A stretch of 64,000 nucleotides of DNA from Ruegeria meonggei (GCF_900172215.1 NZ_FWFP01000001.1:1-64000); one strand, 5' to 3'; shown: positions 8,894-19,767, counted from the first letter of the stretch. Notes: a model not told the origin generated them from the sequence alone. Numbers and translations are program-made.

Positions 8894-10051
8894 CTATCGC
8901 GTCAAGTGTGCCGTAAAGAAACCGTCTGTGCCGTGTGATACCAGCCACGTTTTGCGAAAACTCTCGCGCCAATCCGTGTTGGAATGCAAAAAGCCGTCAA
9001 CAACAGCACCATTTTCGTCGGCCAGCATCGAGCAGGTCGCATAGGCCAGAACACCACCTGGCGCGACGAGAGGCGACAACTGGTTCAGAATGTTGAATTG
9101 AATGGTCGTAAGCTCTTGCAGGCGGGCTTCGGTCAGGGCCCATTTGCCGGCAGGCGCACGCCGCCAAGACCCACTGCCTGAGCAGGGTGCATCCACTAGC
9201 ACCACGTCAAAAGGCGGCTGCCTTGTCGCTTCATCCGTTGTCAGGACCGTAACTTTGGCCCCTGCGCGCCCAGCCCTTACGGGGAGGTCCCGCAACCTGG
9301 CCGCGTTCACATCATGGGCAAAAACCTCTAAACCCGGATGCGCTGCCAGGGCCAGAGACTTGCCCCCACCACCCGCGCAATAGTCCAGAACCCGCAAGCC
9401 CGGGTGCAATTCCAGCGCAGCGACAACGGCCTGGCTGGCGGCATCCTGAAGCTCAACCAGGCCATTAGCATAAGCGCTGCTCTGTGCGATCATACGCGCG
9501 CCTTCGCTCACTTCGAGTGCAGTGTCACAGGCAGGATGCACCTGCGCCTGAATGCCGTCAGCCTCAAGCGCAGCAATTGCCCCGGCGATATCAGTCTTGA
9601 TCAGATTGACCCGCAGATGAACCGGCGCCCGGTTTTGCAACGCTTGCGCAACCGGGATCGCCTGATCGCCCAAAGACATTTGGAATCGAGGCCACAGCCA
9701 TTCAGGGATATCATATTGCTCAGCGTCGCCTGCAAAGGCGCGACCTTCCTCATCCCCGGACACAGTCGCGGGCGCATGACGGTCACCGGTGAACACAGCG
9801 TTGAGGTCTGTACCGGCCGCGCGCTGCGCTCCGATCATCAGGCCGCGCCCTGTCTGTGATCCACCCAGCGCTGCATAGGATCGCTGGCACCGGAGCGCAG
9901 CAAACACATGGTCACGCACCGCCGCCCTGTCCTTGGACCCGGCATAGCGGCTGCGGCGGGCCCACCCGGTCAGGGCTTTTTCGGCGGGCACCCCAGCCAG
10001 AATGTCATCAAGGATTTCAATCGACGCCTGAACACGCGCGGCGGGGGTCAT
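8894..10051 (-). CDS. RsmB/NOP-family RNA (cytosine-5) methyltransferase
   Basis: 385 residues. The SAM-binding region is LDYCAGGGGKSLALAA, and the catalytic motifs are VDAPCSGSGSWRR (motif IV Cys) and YATCSMLADENG (motif VI Cys), the two-cysteine signature of m5C RNA methyltransferases. The N-terminal part (RVQASIEILDDILAG) resembles the helical domain of RsmB/NusB. The likely target is 16S rRNA, but target assignment within the NOP family from sequence alone is uncertain. The start ATG at 10051 was chosen because the protein begins at the conserved helix there; the open frame continues upstream into the guaB terminator. It lies downstream of guaB on the same strand but behind that terminator. 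Confidence 0.88.
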   Translation of the reverse strand: MTPAARVQASIEILDDILAGVPAEKALTGWARRSRYAGSKDRAAVRDHVFAALRCQRSYAALGGSQTGRGLMIGAQRAAGTDLNAVFTGDRHAPATVSGDEEGRAFAGDAEQYDIPEWLWPRFQMSLGDQAIPVAQALQNRAPVHLRVNLIKTDIAGAIAALEADGIQAQVHPACDTALEVSEGARMIAQSSAYANGLVELQDAASQAVVAALELHPGLRVLDYCAGGGGKSLALAAHPGLEVFAHDVNAARLRDLPVRAGRAGAKVTVLTTDEATRQPPFDVVLVDAPCSGSGSWRRAPAGKWALTEARLQELTTIQFNILNQLSPLVAPGGVLAYATCSMLADENGAVVDGFLHSNTDWRESFRKTWLVSHGTDGFFTAHLTR

Positions 10052-10069
10052 TGCACGATCCGATCCTGC

Positions 10070-10106
10070 TAAAAGAAACGCAAACGGCGCCCCGGTCGGG
10101 GCGCCG
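10070..10106 (-). terminator. Terminator of guaB
   Basis: CGGCGCCCC and GGGGCGCCG form a perfect 9-bp stem (10085-10106) with a 4-base loop; on the minus strand it is followed by TTTGCGTTTCTTTT. It lies 19 bases after the guaB stop. Confidence 0.8.
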
Positions 10107-10125
10107 CACAAGGCGATAGTCTGAG

Positions 10126-11577
<1,452 letters not shown>

Positions 11578-11791
11578 TTAACCCCATGCAAAAGCCCGTT
11601 TGGCGGTGACCCTATTACATGGATTCAAGCTAAGGAAAAGCCCCTGACCTAAACTAGTTTTCGATTGCGGGCCGATGCCGCGGTGAAAAACGACGCAACG
11701 CGCACAAAACGTGCCGCGGAATGGCCTTTCCCTTTGCGCACAAACCCATATCTTGCGCGACATAGGCGCGAATACAAAAGGCAGGCAAATT

Positions 11792-13834
11792 ATGACCACC
11801 GATCCCCTTGTTGTCTTTACCCCGTCGGGCAAACGCGGGCATTTCCCCCTCGGCACTCCGGTTCTGACTGCAGCCCGGCAGTTGGGGGTTGATCTGGATT
11901 CGGTCTGTGGCGGGCGCGGCATATGCTCGAAATGTCAGATCACACCCAGCTATGGTGAGTTCCCCAAACACGGCGTCACGGTATCCGAGGGCGCGCTGAG
12001 CGAATGGAACGCGGTCGAACAGCGCTATGACGACAAACGTGGCCTGAAACCGGGGCGTCGTCTGGGTTGTCAGGCGACGGTTCAGGGTGACGTGGTGATC
12101 GATGTGCCCCCCGAAAGCCAGGTTCACCGCCAGGTCGTGCGCAAGGCTGCCGCCGCGCGGTCCATTACCATGGATCCGGCAACGCGGTTGTATTTTGTCG
12201 TGGTAGAGGAACCGGACATGCACTCTCCCACCGGCGATCTTGAGCGGCTGGAGCGTGCCCTGCGTGAACAATGGCAGATCGACGCGATCACCGCAGATCT
12301 GTCGTTGATGTCCAAGCTGCAACCGGTTCTGCGCAAGGGGAAATGGGAAGTCACAGTTGCCGTTCACAGAGGTCACAAGGACGAGGTCGCGCAAGTCGTC
12401 GAAATCTGGCCCGGCCTGCACGAAGACGGGCTGTACGGTCTGGCAATCGACCTAGGATCGACCACCATAGCCGCGCACTTGACCGATCTGGACACGGGTG
12501 AGGTCAAGGCGTCTTCGGGCCTGATGAACCCGCAGATCCGCTTTGGCGAAGACCTGATGAGCCGGGTGTCTTACGCGATGATGAACCCCGGCGGTGATCA
12601 AGAGATGACTCGCGCCGTGCGCGAGGCGATTAACGACCTGACCACCTCAATTGCCGAAGAGGCCGGGATTGACGCCGCCCTGATCGTCGAGACTGTATTC
12701 GTCTGCAACCCGGTCATGCACCACCTGTTGCTAGGGCTGGATCCGGTTGAATTGGGACAGGCACCCTTTGCGCTGGCTACCTCTGAAAGCATGTCCCTGC
12801 CCGCACGAGAGATGGAGTTGACCAAAATGAACCCGCGGGCACAGGTCTATATCCTGCCCTGTATCGCGGGCCATGTGGGGGCCGATTGTGCGGCTGTGGC
12901 GCTGTCCGAGGAACCGGGAAAGTCCGAAGACCTTGTGCTGATCGTCGATGTCGGTACGAACGCCGAAATTCTGCTGGGCAACACCAGCCGGGTGCTGGCC
13001 TGTTCCTCGCCTACAGGACCGGCCTTTGAGGGCGCTCAAATCAGTTCAGGCCAGCGGGCGGCGCCCGGCGCGATTGAGCGGATAGAAATCGACCCGGTCA
13101 CCAAGGAGCCTCGTTTTCGTGTCATCGGGTCCGAGAAATGGTCGAACGAAGAGGGCTTCGATCAGGTCGTTGCAACAACGGGCATTACCGGCATTTGTGG
13201 CTCGGGGATCATCGAAGCGGTGGCAGAGATGCGCATCGCCGGTCTGTTGGACGAAAGCGGCTTGATTGGGTCGGCAGAACAAACCGGCACGCCGCGCTGT
13301 ATCCCCGAAGGGCGCACCCATTCCTACCTGATCCACGATGCCAGTGCCGAAGGTGGCCCGCGTATCACCGTCACCCAAGGCGACATCCGCGCCATTCAAC
13401 TGGCCAAATCGGCGCTCTATGCCGGTGCGCGGCTGCTGATGGATGAGATGGCAGTCGACACCGTGGATCGTGTCGTTCTGGCCGGGGCGTTTGGTGCCCA
13501 TATATCGACCAAACACGCAATGGTTCTGGGGATGATCCCTGACGCGCCGCTGGACAAGGTCTCAAGCGCGGGTAACGCCGCCGGAACCGGTGCCCGGATC
13601 GCGCTGTGCAATATCACTGCCCGGGCGGAAATCGAACGCATAGTGCGCCAGATCACCAAGGTTGAAACCGCGATCGAGCCCAAGTTCCAGGATCATTTCG
13701 TGGCCGCCAACGCGATCCCCCATAAAACCGACCCGTTCCCGGAACTGGCGCAGGTGGTCACCCTGCCCGCGCCGTCCTTCAACACCGGTGGTGGCGACGA
13801 AGGCTCTGGTCGCCGTCGACGCAGACGGTCATAG
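11792..13834 (+). CDS. RACo-like corrinoid activation protein (2Fe-2S + ASKHA domain, DUF4445)
   Basis: 680 residues. The N-terminal plant-type ferredoxin domain holds Cys39, Cys45, Cys48 (VCGGRGICSKC) and Cys93 (RLGCQA). The rest is the ASKHA-type ATPase domain of reductive activators of corrinoid proteins: LYGLAIDLGSTTIAAHL, LVLIVDVGTNAEILLGN and VVLAGAFGAHIS are the phosphate and adenosine loops. These proteins use ATP to return an oxidised Co(II) corrinoid protein to Co(I). The tail is GSGRRRRRRS, strongly basic. The start is the ATG after AAAGGCAGG; the frame is open further upstream, toward guaB. Its likely clients are the corrinoid methyl-transfer proteins encoded near 16 kb and at 51.5 kb. 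Confidence 0.88.
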   Translation: MTTDPLVVFTPSGKRGHFPLGTPVLTAARQLGVDLDSVCGGRGICSKCQITPSYGEFPKHGVTVSEGALSEWNAVEQRYDDKRGLKPGRRLGCQATVQGDVVIDVPPESQVHRQVVRKAAAARSITMDPATRLYFVVVEEPDMHSPTGDLERLERALREQWQIDAITADLSLMSKLQPVLRKGKWEVTVAVHRGHKDEVAQVVEIWPGLHEDGLYGLAIDLGSTTIAAHLTDLDTGEVKASSGLMNPQIRFGEDLMSRVSYAMMNPGGDQEMTRAVREAINDLTTSIAEEAGIDAALIVETVFVCNPVMHHLLLGLDPVELGQAPFALATSESMSLPAREMELTKMNPRAQVYILPCIAGHVGADCAAVALSEEPGKSEDLVLIVDVGTNAEILLGNTSRVLACSSPTGPAFEGAQISSGQRAAPGAIERIEIDPVTKEPRFRVIGSEKWSNEEGFDQVVATTGITGICGSGIIEAVAEMRIAGLLDESGLIGSAEQTGTPRCIPEGRTHSYLIHDASAEGGPRITVTQGDIRAIQLAKSALYAGARLLMDEMAVDTVDRVVLAGAFGAHISTKHAMVLGMIPDAPLDKVSSAGNAAGTGARIALCNITARAEIERIVRQITKVETAIEPKFQDHFVAANAIPHKTDPFPELAQVVTLPAPSFNTGGGDEGSGRRRRRRS

Positions 13835-13858
13835 TCGCCCCATTCACAGGAGGCCGAC

Positions 13859-14716
13859 ATGCAATCAGCGAATTACGAGCAGGCAGAGTTCTGGGGCAAA
13901 TCCGAAAACGGTGCCAAATGGCTGACCTACGAAGATCAACTGGATCATGCGTTGGCACCTGTTCTGGATCTGGTTCTGGATCGCGCAGGCTTATCCGGCG
14001 GTCAGAGCGTACTGGATATTGGCTGCGGTACGGGTGTCAGCACGCTGTCAGCAGCCGGTCAAGTTGGTGCAGAGGGGCGCATTCTGGCCGTTGATATCTC
14101 GCAACCTTTTTTGGATCGCGCGGCTGCCCGCTCGGCGGAGGCTGGTCAAAGCAATATCAGTTTCCAACACGCGGATGCCCAGACTTTTGAGTTTCCGCCT
14201 GCGCAAATGGATGCCACAATCTCTCGGTTTGGTGTCATGTTCTTCAGCGATTCCGTGGCCGCATTTGTCAATATTGCCAAGGCCCTAAGGCTTGGTGGAC
14301 AAATGACGTTTGCCGCGTGGGGACCCCTGGCCGATAACCCATGGTTTCGCGTGCCCCATGTCGCTGCGGTGTCGCGACTGGGCCAACCCCCGCGTGTAGA
14401 TCGCTATGCGCCCGGTCCACTGGCATTTCACGATATCGATCATGTTACCGGCATGATGGCCAAAGCCGGACTGTCAGACATCCAGGCCGAAGCAGTCCCG
14501 GTGGGACTGGCCAGTGTTGATGGCGCTGATGGGACGGCAACCTTGTGTACTCGTGTCGGTCCCGCTGCCCGCGTGATCGACCATTTTGAAGGGGATGAGC
14601 AAGACGTTCAGGCGATCCAGTCCACCGTCGCCGAAGAGTTCCGTCAATTCCAAACCGGCGCAGACCTGTACATTCCAGCCGTCATCAACCTGTTTCAGGC
14701 TCGTCGATCCGAGTGA
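13859..14716 (+). CDS. Class I SAM-dependent methyltransferase
   Basis: 285 residues. Motif I is VLDIGCGTGVSTL, followed by ILAVDISQPFLDRA (acidic residue binding the SAM ribose), HADAQTFEFP and a conserved FGVMFFSD segment, as in UbiE-like and related small-molecule methyltransferases. The substrate is unknown. The gene starts 24 bases after the RACo-like gene with a strong ribosome binding site (AGGAGG), so the two are probably cotranscribed. That could mean a methylated product or corrinoid-related role, but this is inference. Confidence 0.85.
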   Translation: MQSANYEQAEFWGKSENGAKWLTYEDQLDHALAPVLDLVLDRAGLSGGQSVLDIGCGTGVSTLSAAGQVGAEGRILAVDISQPFLDRAAARSAEAGQSNISFQHADAQTFEFPPAQMDATISRFGVMFFSDSVAAFVNIAKALRLGGQMTFAAWGPLADNPWFRVPHVAAVSRLGQPPRVDRYAPGPLAFHDIDHVTGMMAKAGLSDIQAEAVPVGLASVDGADGTATLCTRVGPAARVIDHFEGDEQDVQAIQSTVAEEFRQFQTGADLYIPAVINLFQARRSE

Positions 14717-14717
14717 T

Positions 14718-14791
14718 TGGAGCGGGTAGCGGGAATCGAACCCGCGCGTTCAGCTTGGGAAGCTGACAGGCTACCATTACATCATACCCGC
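14718..14791 (-). tRNA. tRNA-Gly (anticodon CCC)
   Basis: 74 bases including an encoded CCA. The acceptor stem is GCGGGTA/TACCCGC with discriminator T, the anticodon stem TCAGC/GCTGA encloses the loop TTCCCAA (anticodon CCC, reading GGG), and the T arm is GCGGGTTCGAATCCCGC. The D arm is short. Confidence 0.95.
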
Positions 14792-14867
14792 CGCGCTGCT
14801 GTGGATAGCATTCTGCCTTAATCGACTTCAAGCGTCTTTTGCCCAAAAGTAGCACCCATCAGGCCCG

Positions 14868-15695
14868 CTATTCCGTTCGCGCGCGCAAGCCGTCGATCAG
14901 AGCGCGGTCCAGTTCCAAGGCCTGGCTGGCCGCATCCAAAGTACGCTGATCCAAGTGTTGTGGGTTAAGGTCCATGTCCTTTGAAAACACATCCACAATC
15001 GCGCGCATCGCCTTGATTCGTGCATATTTTTTGTTATTGGCAGGAATCACATACCAGGGCGCGGTTTCGGTCGAAGTACGCGACAGCATTTCTTCCACCG
15101 CCACTTCGGCATCCGCCCAACGCTCGCGATTGCGGAAATCCTCATAGGTCAGCTTCCAGCGTTTAAGAGGGTTGCGCAAACGCTCTGAGAACCGTTTCAT
15201 CTGCTCTTCCGGAGAGATGTGGAAGAACAGCTTCACAAGGCGGGTTCCGTCATCGACCAACATCCTCTCGAAATCGCTGATCTCTCGATAGGCCGCACGC
15301 CAACGCTCTTCGGGTGTGAATTTTTCCAACCGTTCCACCAGAACCCGGCCATACCAACTGCGGTCGAACGCTGAAATGGCCCCGTCAGGTGGTAATCTTT
15401 CCCAAAACCGCAGCAAGTAGTGACGGTTCAGATAGTAGTTGCGGGGTGCTCCTATCGGCCAGACCTTGAAGCTGCGCGGGTCCAGTGCTTGGCTGATCCG
15501 GCGGATCGTTCCGCCCTTTCCTGCGGCATCCCAACCTTCAAACACCAGTACACCCTTGATTCCGTGGAATAGAAATGCCTGCTGGATCAGCGTTAATTGC
15601 GCCTGAAATTCAGCCAGTTGGCTGAAATATTCATGTTTTGCCAGCCGTTTACTGAGGTCGGCATCTGCCAGTTTCGGAGGGTGGTGTTTGCTCAT
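14868..15695 (-). CDS. ppk2: Polyphosphate kinase 2 family protein
   Basis: 275 residues, a single-domain PPK2. It transfers phosphate between polyphosphate and nucleotides (class and direction cannot be fixed from sequence). Visible: Walker A GWDAAGKGGTIRR, the specificity region RSFKVWPIGAPRNYYLNRHYLLRFWERLP, Walker B-like FDRSWYGRVLVERLE and the Arg-rich lid (KRFSERLRNPLKRWKLTYEDFRNRERW). The start is the ATG at 15695, preceded at 7 bases by AGG; the GTG one codon upstream is possible. It is a single gene between tRNA-Gly and a terminator. A second polyphosphate-related gene (Ppx/GppA) lies at 18.4 kb. Confidence 0.92.
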   Translation of the reverse strand: MSKHHPPKLADADLSKRLAKHEYFSQLAEFQAQLTLIQQAFLFHGIKGVLVFEGWDAAGKGGTIRRISQALDPRSFKVWPIGAPRNYYLNRHYLLRFWERLPPDGAISAFDRSWYGRVLVERLEKFTPEERWRAAYREISDFERMLVDDGTRLVKLFFHISPEEQMKRFSERLRNPLKRWKLTYEDFRNRERWADAEVAVEEMLSRTSTETAPWYVIPANNKKYARIKAMRAIVDVFSKDMDLNPQHLDQRTLDAASQALELDRALIDGLRARTE

Positions 15696-15769
15696 CACTG
15701 CACCTGAACCTTGCTGCGAGGGTCCGGTAAGTGTCGCAACTCCTGCGGGTTTTGACTTTGATCAGTGTC

Positions 15770-15802
15770 AAAACGAAAAAGGCCGGGCGCTTGGCCCGGC
15801 CT
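15770..15802 (-). terminator. Terminator of the one-carbon operon
   Basis: On the minus strand AGGCCGGG-ccaagcg-CCCGGCCT is followed by TTTTTCGTTTT. It lies 22 bases after the stop of the methyl-THF:corrinoid methyltransferase gene. Confidence 0.85.
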
Positions 15803-15823
15803 CGGTTTGTAGTGCTAAAGTGA

Positions 15824-16885
15824 TCAGGCGCGACGACGGCGACCCCCGCCGCGACGGCCACCTCCGGCCCCTTCGGCCCCGGCTTCACTGGGGGCTTTGT
15901 TGAACTTGATCCAGGCGCCTCCGTGCGGGTCGTTGTTGGTCAGCAGATTGGCGGCGCGGATGGCCTCCATCTCTTTGCCAGCACGCGGCATGGTCGAGCC
16001 CACTCCGAACAGTTGGCAGAAGGTTTCATCGTCCATATCCGCAGGCAGAATGATGCCTTTAGCTTCGACTTCGGCCTTTTTCTCTGCCAGTTTCTTTGGA
16101 CCAACCGGCAGTGCCACAGGGTTCATGATCGCCGAGGTCATACCCGCCCCCATCGCCATAGGCAGGAAGGCGTTGTTGATACCATGACGGTTCGGCAGGC
16201 CGAACGAAACGTTGGATGCGCCACATGTGGTATTCACACCCAGCTCTTCCCGAAGGCGACGAACCAGGGCAAAGACCTGCAGACCTGCAGTCGCCATCGC
16301 GCCAATCGGCATAACCAGTGGATCGACCACGATGTCATGCGCAGGGATTCCGAAATCAGCGGCACGTTCAACGATCTTCTTGGCCACTTCGAACCGCACA
16401 TCAGGGTCCTCAGATATCCCGGTATCGTCGTTCGAGATCGCAACAACCGGCACGTTGTATTTCTTGACCAGTGGCAGAACCAGTTCCAGACGATCTTCTT
16501 CGCCTGTCACAGAGTTCAGCAACGGACGCCCTTCAGCCGCCTCAAGGCCGGCTTCCAGCGCGCCAGGAACCGAGGAATCCACGCAGAGTGGCACATCCAC
16601 CAACCCTTGCACCATCTCAACGATCTTACGCATCAGCGGCGGTTCGGTTTCATTTGGGTTGGGGTTTGAGTTGTAGACAACGCCCGCATTGATATCCAGA
16701 ACGGTCGCGCCTGCAGCAACCTGCGCAATCGCGTCTTTCTCAACGGTCGAGAAATCGCCGGCCTCCAGTTCGGCCGCCAGCTTTTTGCGACCGGTGGGAT
16801 TGATCCGTTCGCCAATCACGCAGAACGGTTCGTCAAAGCCCAGAACGGCAGTTTTTGTTTTTGATTCTACGACTGTACGGGTCAT
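15824..16885 (-). CDS. Methyltetrahydrofolate:corrinoid methyltransferase
   Basis: 353 residues with a pterin-binding TIM barrel as in MeTr/AcsE and the folate domain of MetH. Visible: FCVIGERINPTGRKK at the N-terminus, ATVLDINAGVVYNSNPNPNE (folate-binding region), PLCVDSSVPGALEAGL, INSVTGE-type strand, and CGASNVSFGLPNR near the end of the barrel. It exchanges a methyl group between a corrinoid protein and tetrahydrofolate. The protein ends in a low-complexity basic tail (GGGRRGGGRRRRA). The start ATG follows AAGGAACGGAC. It is the third gene of an operon, 9 bases after the MetF-type gene, so methyl-THF formed here would be oxidised by its neighbour. Confidence 0.9.
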   Translation of the reverse strand: MTRTVVESKTKTAVLGFDEPFCVIGERINPTGRKKLAAELEAGDFSTVEKDAIAQVAAGATVLDINAGVVYNSNPNPNETEPPLMRKIVEMVQGLVDVPLCVDSSVPGALEAGLEAAEGRPLLNSVTGEEDRLELVLPLVKKYNVPVVAISNDDTGISEDPDVRFEVAKKIVERAADFGIPAHDIVVDPLVMPIGAMATAGLQVFALVRRLREELGVNTTCGASNVSFGLPNRHGINNAFLPMAMGAGMTSAIMNPVALPVGPKKLAEKKAEVEAKGIILPADMDDETFCQLFGVGSTMPRAGKEMEAIRAANLLTNNDPHGGAWIKFNKAPSEAGAEGAGGGRRGGGRRRRA

Positions 16886-16894
16886 GTCCGTTCC

Positions 16895-17821
16895 TTAGGA
16901 GTTTACAGGCTGCGCCGAAGCACCGCCGTTATTGATGGCCCAATTGGCGTTGGTCTTGATGCCGCCAAGTGGGAAGAAGTGAACGTTGGTGATGTTGAAA
17001 TCCGGGTTCGCTGCCTTGTGGTTGGCCAGTTCGGTGATCACGTCGGTCGGCTCGTAGGGCAACAACAGCTTTGACACATCCATGGCGCGTTTCTGCAGCA
17101 CCTTCAGCGACGGACCAACGCCACAGGCAATGGCGAATTTGATTAGCGTCTGCAGTTTGGCCGGGCCGGCGATGCCGATATGCACCGGAATGTCGATCCC
17201 GGCTTCTTTCAGGCTGTCCGCCCAGGCTATGATTGGCTTAGCGTCAAACGCGAACTGCGTGGCCAGTGCCATTTCCGCGTCGGTACTCTCGGAGAACTTC
17301 TGTTTCCAGCGCAGTGCGTTATCAACGTTCTTGGTCGAACCGTCCGGATCAATATCCTTGTTGCCCTCGGGGTGACCTGCCACATGCAGGCGCTTGAAGC
17401 CTGCCTTGTCGAACAGACCGCTTTCCAACATCTGCATCGAGCTGTCAAAATCCCCATGCGGTTTGGCCACGCCACCGGCCAGCAGCAATGCCTGATCTAC
17501 ACCGGCCTCACCCTGATACATGGAAATCCAGTTTTCCAGCGTGGCGGCATCGTTGATGATCCGGGCCGGGAAATGCGGCATCACCGGGTAACCCTCGGCC
17601 GCGATCCGCTTGGCGGTTTTCACCATGTCCTCGATGGGCGTGCCCTCGATATGGGCGATGTAGACGCGGGTGCCTTCGGGCAGCAGCGCGCGGAAATCCT
17701 CGACCTTTTCGGCGGTGCGCGGCATCACCTCGATCGAATAGCCCCGCAAAAAGGCTTCGACGGTCGGGTTCACCGGTCCGTTTTCGACCGCATCGCGTTT
17801 CTTGAAGTTCAGCAAAGCCAT
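16895..17821 (-). CDS. Methylenetetrahydrofolate reductase (MetF-type)
   Basis: 308 residues, flavin-dependent TIM barrel. Visible: RVYIAHIEGTPIEDMVKTAKRIAAEGYPVMPHFPARII (the early strands with the substrate-binding region), ALLLAGGVAKPHGDF, HVAGHPEGNK and IGIAGPAKLQTLIKFA. It interconverts methyl- and methylene-THF. The sequence diverges from housekeeping MetF and is typical of the catabolic paralog found with corrinoid methyltransferases; direction is inferred from context. GGGAGG lies 5 bases before the chosen ATG; an upstream in-frame start would overlap the preceding gene. It lies between the virulence-factor family gene and the methyl-THF:corrinoid methyltransferase gene. Confidence 0.88.
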   Translation of the reverse strand: MALLNFKKRDAVENGPVNPTVEAFLRGYSIEVMPRTAEKVEDFRALLPEGTRVYIAHIEGTPIEDMVKTAKRIAAEGYPVMPHFPARIINDAATLENWISMYQGEAGVDQALLLAGGVAKPHGDFDSSMQMLESGLFDKAGFKRLHVAGHPEGNKDIDPDGSTKNVDNALRWKQKFSESTDAEMALATQFAFDAKPIIAWADSLKEAGIDIPVHIGIAGPAKLQTLIKFAIACGVGPSLKVLQKRAMDVSKLLLPYEPTDVITELANHKAANPDFNITNVHFFPLGGIKTNANWAINNGGASAQPVNS

Positions 17822-17847
17822 TGCGGCCTCCCATAAAGATTTGGGGC

Positions 17848-18144
17848 TCATGCCCAACCGTCATTAGCGATCAGCGCCTTGATGCGGTCCTGATCATATT
17901 CCGTCTCCAGACGCACGGCCTCGGCCTCGGCAATTTCGGACGGGTCGCCGTCAATTGCAAAAGGGGCAGCCTTGCGCCATTCGGCCAGATAGGCGTCACT
18001 GTCTTTGGCATTTACTTTCATTGCAGCCCGGTCGATGGCTTGCTCGAACCGCTCTTCCAATTGCCGCTTTGCGCCGCGTCGGCCTTTGCCAACGATGACT
18101 TGGGCGGGAATGTCGCGCCAGTAAACGATAGTTACGTCAGGCAT
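17848..18144 (-). CDS. Small 'virulence factor' family protein (PF13769-like)
   Basis: 98 residues, cytoplasmic, no signal peptide. It begins MPDVTIVYWRDIPAQVIVGKGRRGAKRQLEERFEQAIDRAA, a pattern I recognise from the small family named after BvgAS-activated virulence proteins; the biochemical role is unknown and the name is misleading for this organism. Here it is the first gene of the MetF-methyl-THF:corrinoid methyltransferase operon, 26 bases upstream, which points to a role in one-carbon metabolism, for instance as an accessory or electron-transfer partner. That role is inference. Confidence 0.75.
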   Translation of the reverse strand: MPDVTIVYWRDIPAQVIVGKGRRGAKRQLEERFEQAIDRAAMKVNAKDSDAYLAEWRKAAPFAIDGDPSEIAEAEAVRLETEYDQDRIKALIANDGWA

Positions 18145-18299
18145 CGCCTATGATTCCTCCTAACCAGATGGATCGGTTCTAGACCTCAATGTGGGCTTGC
18201 GTCGGTCGATTTTCGACACAAGGCGTATTTCCAGCGACCTTTTTGCCCCGATGGATTACCGGGCTTGTACCTTAGTCGCCGCAGAATGCGCATATCAAA

Positions 18300-18322
18300 A
18301 TGCTCATCACTTTAATGAGCAT
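18300..18322. promoter_or_regulatory. Palindrome upstream of ppx
   Basis: ATGCTCAT-cacttta-ATGAGCAT, a perfect 8-bp inverted repeat with a 7-base centre, 63 bases upstream of the Ppx/GppA gene. This form suits a dimeric regulator site; the regulator is unknown. Confidence 0.45.
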
Positions 18323-18384
18323 CTTGCACGAGACAATTGCGCGACCTATGGTCGGGGTAACTTGAAATATCGGAGGGCGTTAAG

Positions 18385-19497
18385 ATGGCGCCCAAGCGTC
18401 CCAAAGGTGCGGGCGCGCTCCCGAAGGCGGTCGAAAGCCCCGCGCCGGCAAGACCCGATCCAGATGCGTTGTATGCGGCTCTGGATTTGGGAACCAATAG
18501 CTGTCGCATGTTGATAGCCCAGCCCAAGGGTAGCGGGTTCCATGTGGTAGACAGTTTCTCGAAGTCTGTGCAATTGGGTGCAGGCTTGGAACGGACCGGA
18601 CGACTGTCACGGTCTTCAATGGCGCGCACCATTCAGGCGTTGCGGATTTGCCAGCAAAAACTGAAGCGCAACAAGGTCAAACGGATGCGTCTGGTCGCAA
18701 CCGAAGCCTGTCGACGCGCCCGCAACTCACGCGATTTCATTCGCCAGGTAAAGCGCGAAACCGGATTGACGCTTGAGATCATCCAGCCCGAGGAAGAAGC
18801 CCGTCTGGCCGTGATCTCTTGCGCGCCGTTGGTGTCGACCAAAACCGAACAATTGCTGGTGGTGGATATCGGCGGCGGCTCGACCGAGCTGGTGTGGATT
18901 GACATCTCATCCGTTCCGCGCCGCGACCGGCCAGCCGCGATCATGCGATTGCACAACGGATTCCATACTGCCGAAAGCCCTTTTCCGGCAGCTAAGGTGG
19001 TCGACTGGATCAGCGTTCCGCTGGGCGTTGCCACGCTGCGGGATCAGTTCAACGATGTCGAGGACGACTCGGCCCGCTTTGCCTTGATGAGCTGGTTTTT
19101 CGAAGAAAACCTAGCCGATTTTGCCCCCTATAAAGACGTGCAGGCACGCGAGGGTTTCCAGATCGTTGGCACAAGCGGCACTGTTACAACCGTGGCCGCG
19201 TCGCATCTTGGGCTGAAACGGTACGACCGGACCAAGGTGGACGGTCTGCGTATGACCAGCGATCAGATTGACAAAGTCATCCGCGGTTATCTGGAACTGG
19301 GCCCGGTGGGACGGCGTCGGGATCCACGGATCGGTGATGATCGTCAGGCCTTGATAATGTCGGGCTCGGCGATTTTGCAGGCATTACTGCGGTGCTGGCC
19401 TACGGATCGGTTATCGGTGGCCGACCGTGGACTGCGTGAGGGATTGCTCTACGCACAAATGAGCGCGAATGGCGTTTTGGAAGACGGGCCCTTCTGA
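18385..19497 (+). CDS. Ppx/GppA family phosphatase
   Basis: 370 residues of the ASKHA fold. Visible: YAALDLGTNSCRMLIAQP (phosphate-1 loop), LVATEACRRARNS, QLLVVDIGGGSTELVWID (phosphate-2) and FQIVGTSGTVTTVAASHLG (adenosine loop). Family members release phosphate from polyphosphate or convert pppGpp to ppGpp. The protein is shorter than E. coli Ppx and lacks its long C-terminal HD-like domain, as usual for alphaproteobacterial GppA-type proteins. A ribosome binding site (GGAGGG) precedes the ATG. The palindrome at 18300-18322 may regulate it. RlmE follows on the same strand after 270 bases in which I see no gene. Confidence 0.9.
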   Translation: MAPKRPKGAGALPKAVESPAPARPDPDALYAALDLGTNSCRMLIAQPKGSGFHVVDSFSKSVQLGAGLERTGRLSRSSMARTIQALRICQQKLKRNKVKRMRLVATEACRRARNSRDFIRQVKRETGLTLEIIQPEEEARLAVISCAPLVSTKTEQLLVVDIGGGSTELVWIDISSVPRRDRPAAIMRLHNGFHTAESPFPAAKVVDWISVPLGVATLRDQFNDVEDDSARFALMSWFFEENLADFAPYKDVQAREGFQIVGTSGTVTTVAASHLGLKRYDRTKVDGLRMTSDQIDKVIRGYLELGPVGRRRDPRIGDDRQALIMSGSAILQALLRCWPTDRLSVADRGLREGLLYAQMSANGVLEDGPF

Positions 19498-19767
19498 TGT
19501 CGGGACCCCTTGGGCTGACGTATCCCGTTCGGCAGATCGAAATCAAAAATGGTCTCGATACCTTCCGGACGCAGATTTTCGACGACACCCGCAGGTCATG
19601 ACCCAGTGATAAGGGCCTATCTCAACTCGAAATCGACTTACATAGAGCCGGGACACGACAGTAGGCCTTGCTTGCGGTCAATCACTGGCGGTATCACGGG
19701 GGTGTCCGGGACCGAAACGGGCATCCGATGAACAGCCCCGAACACAATCCAGACTGAAAGCGACCCA

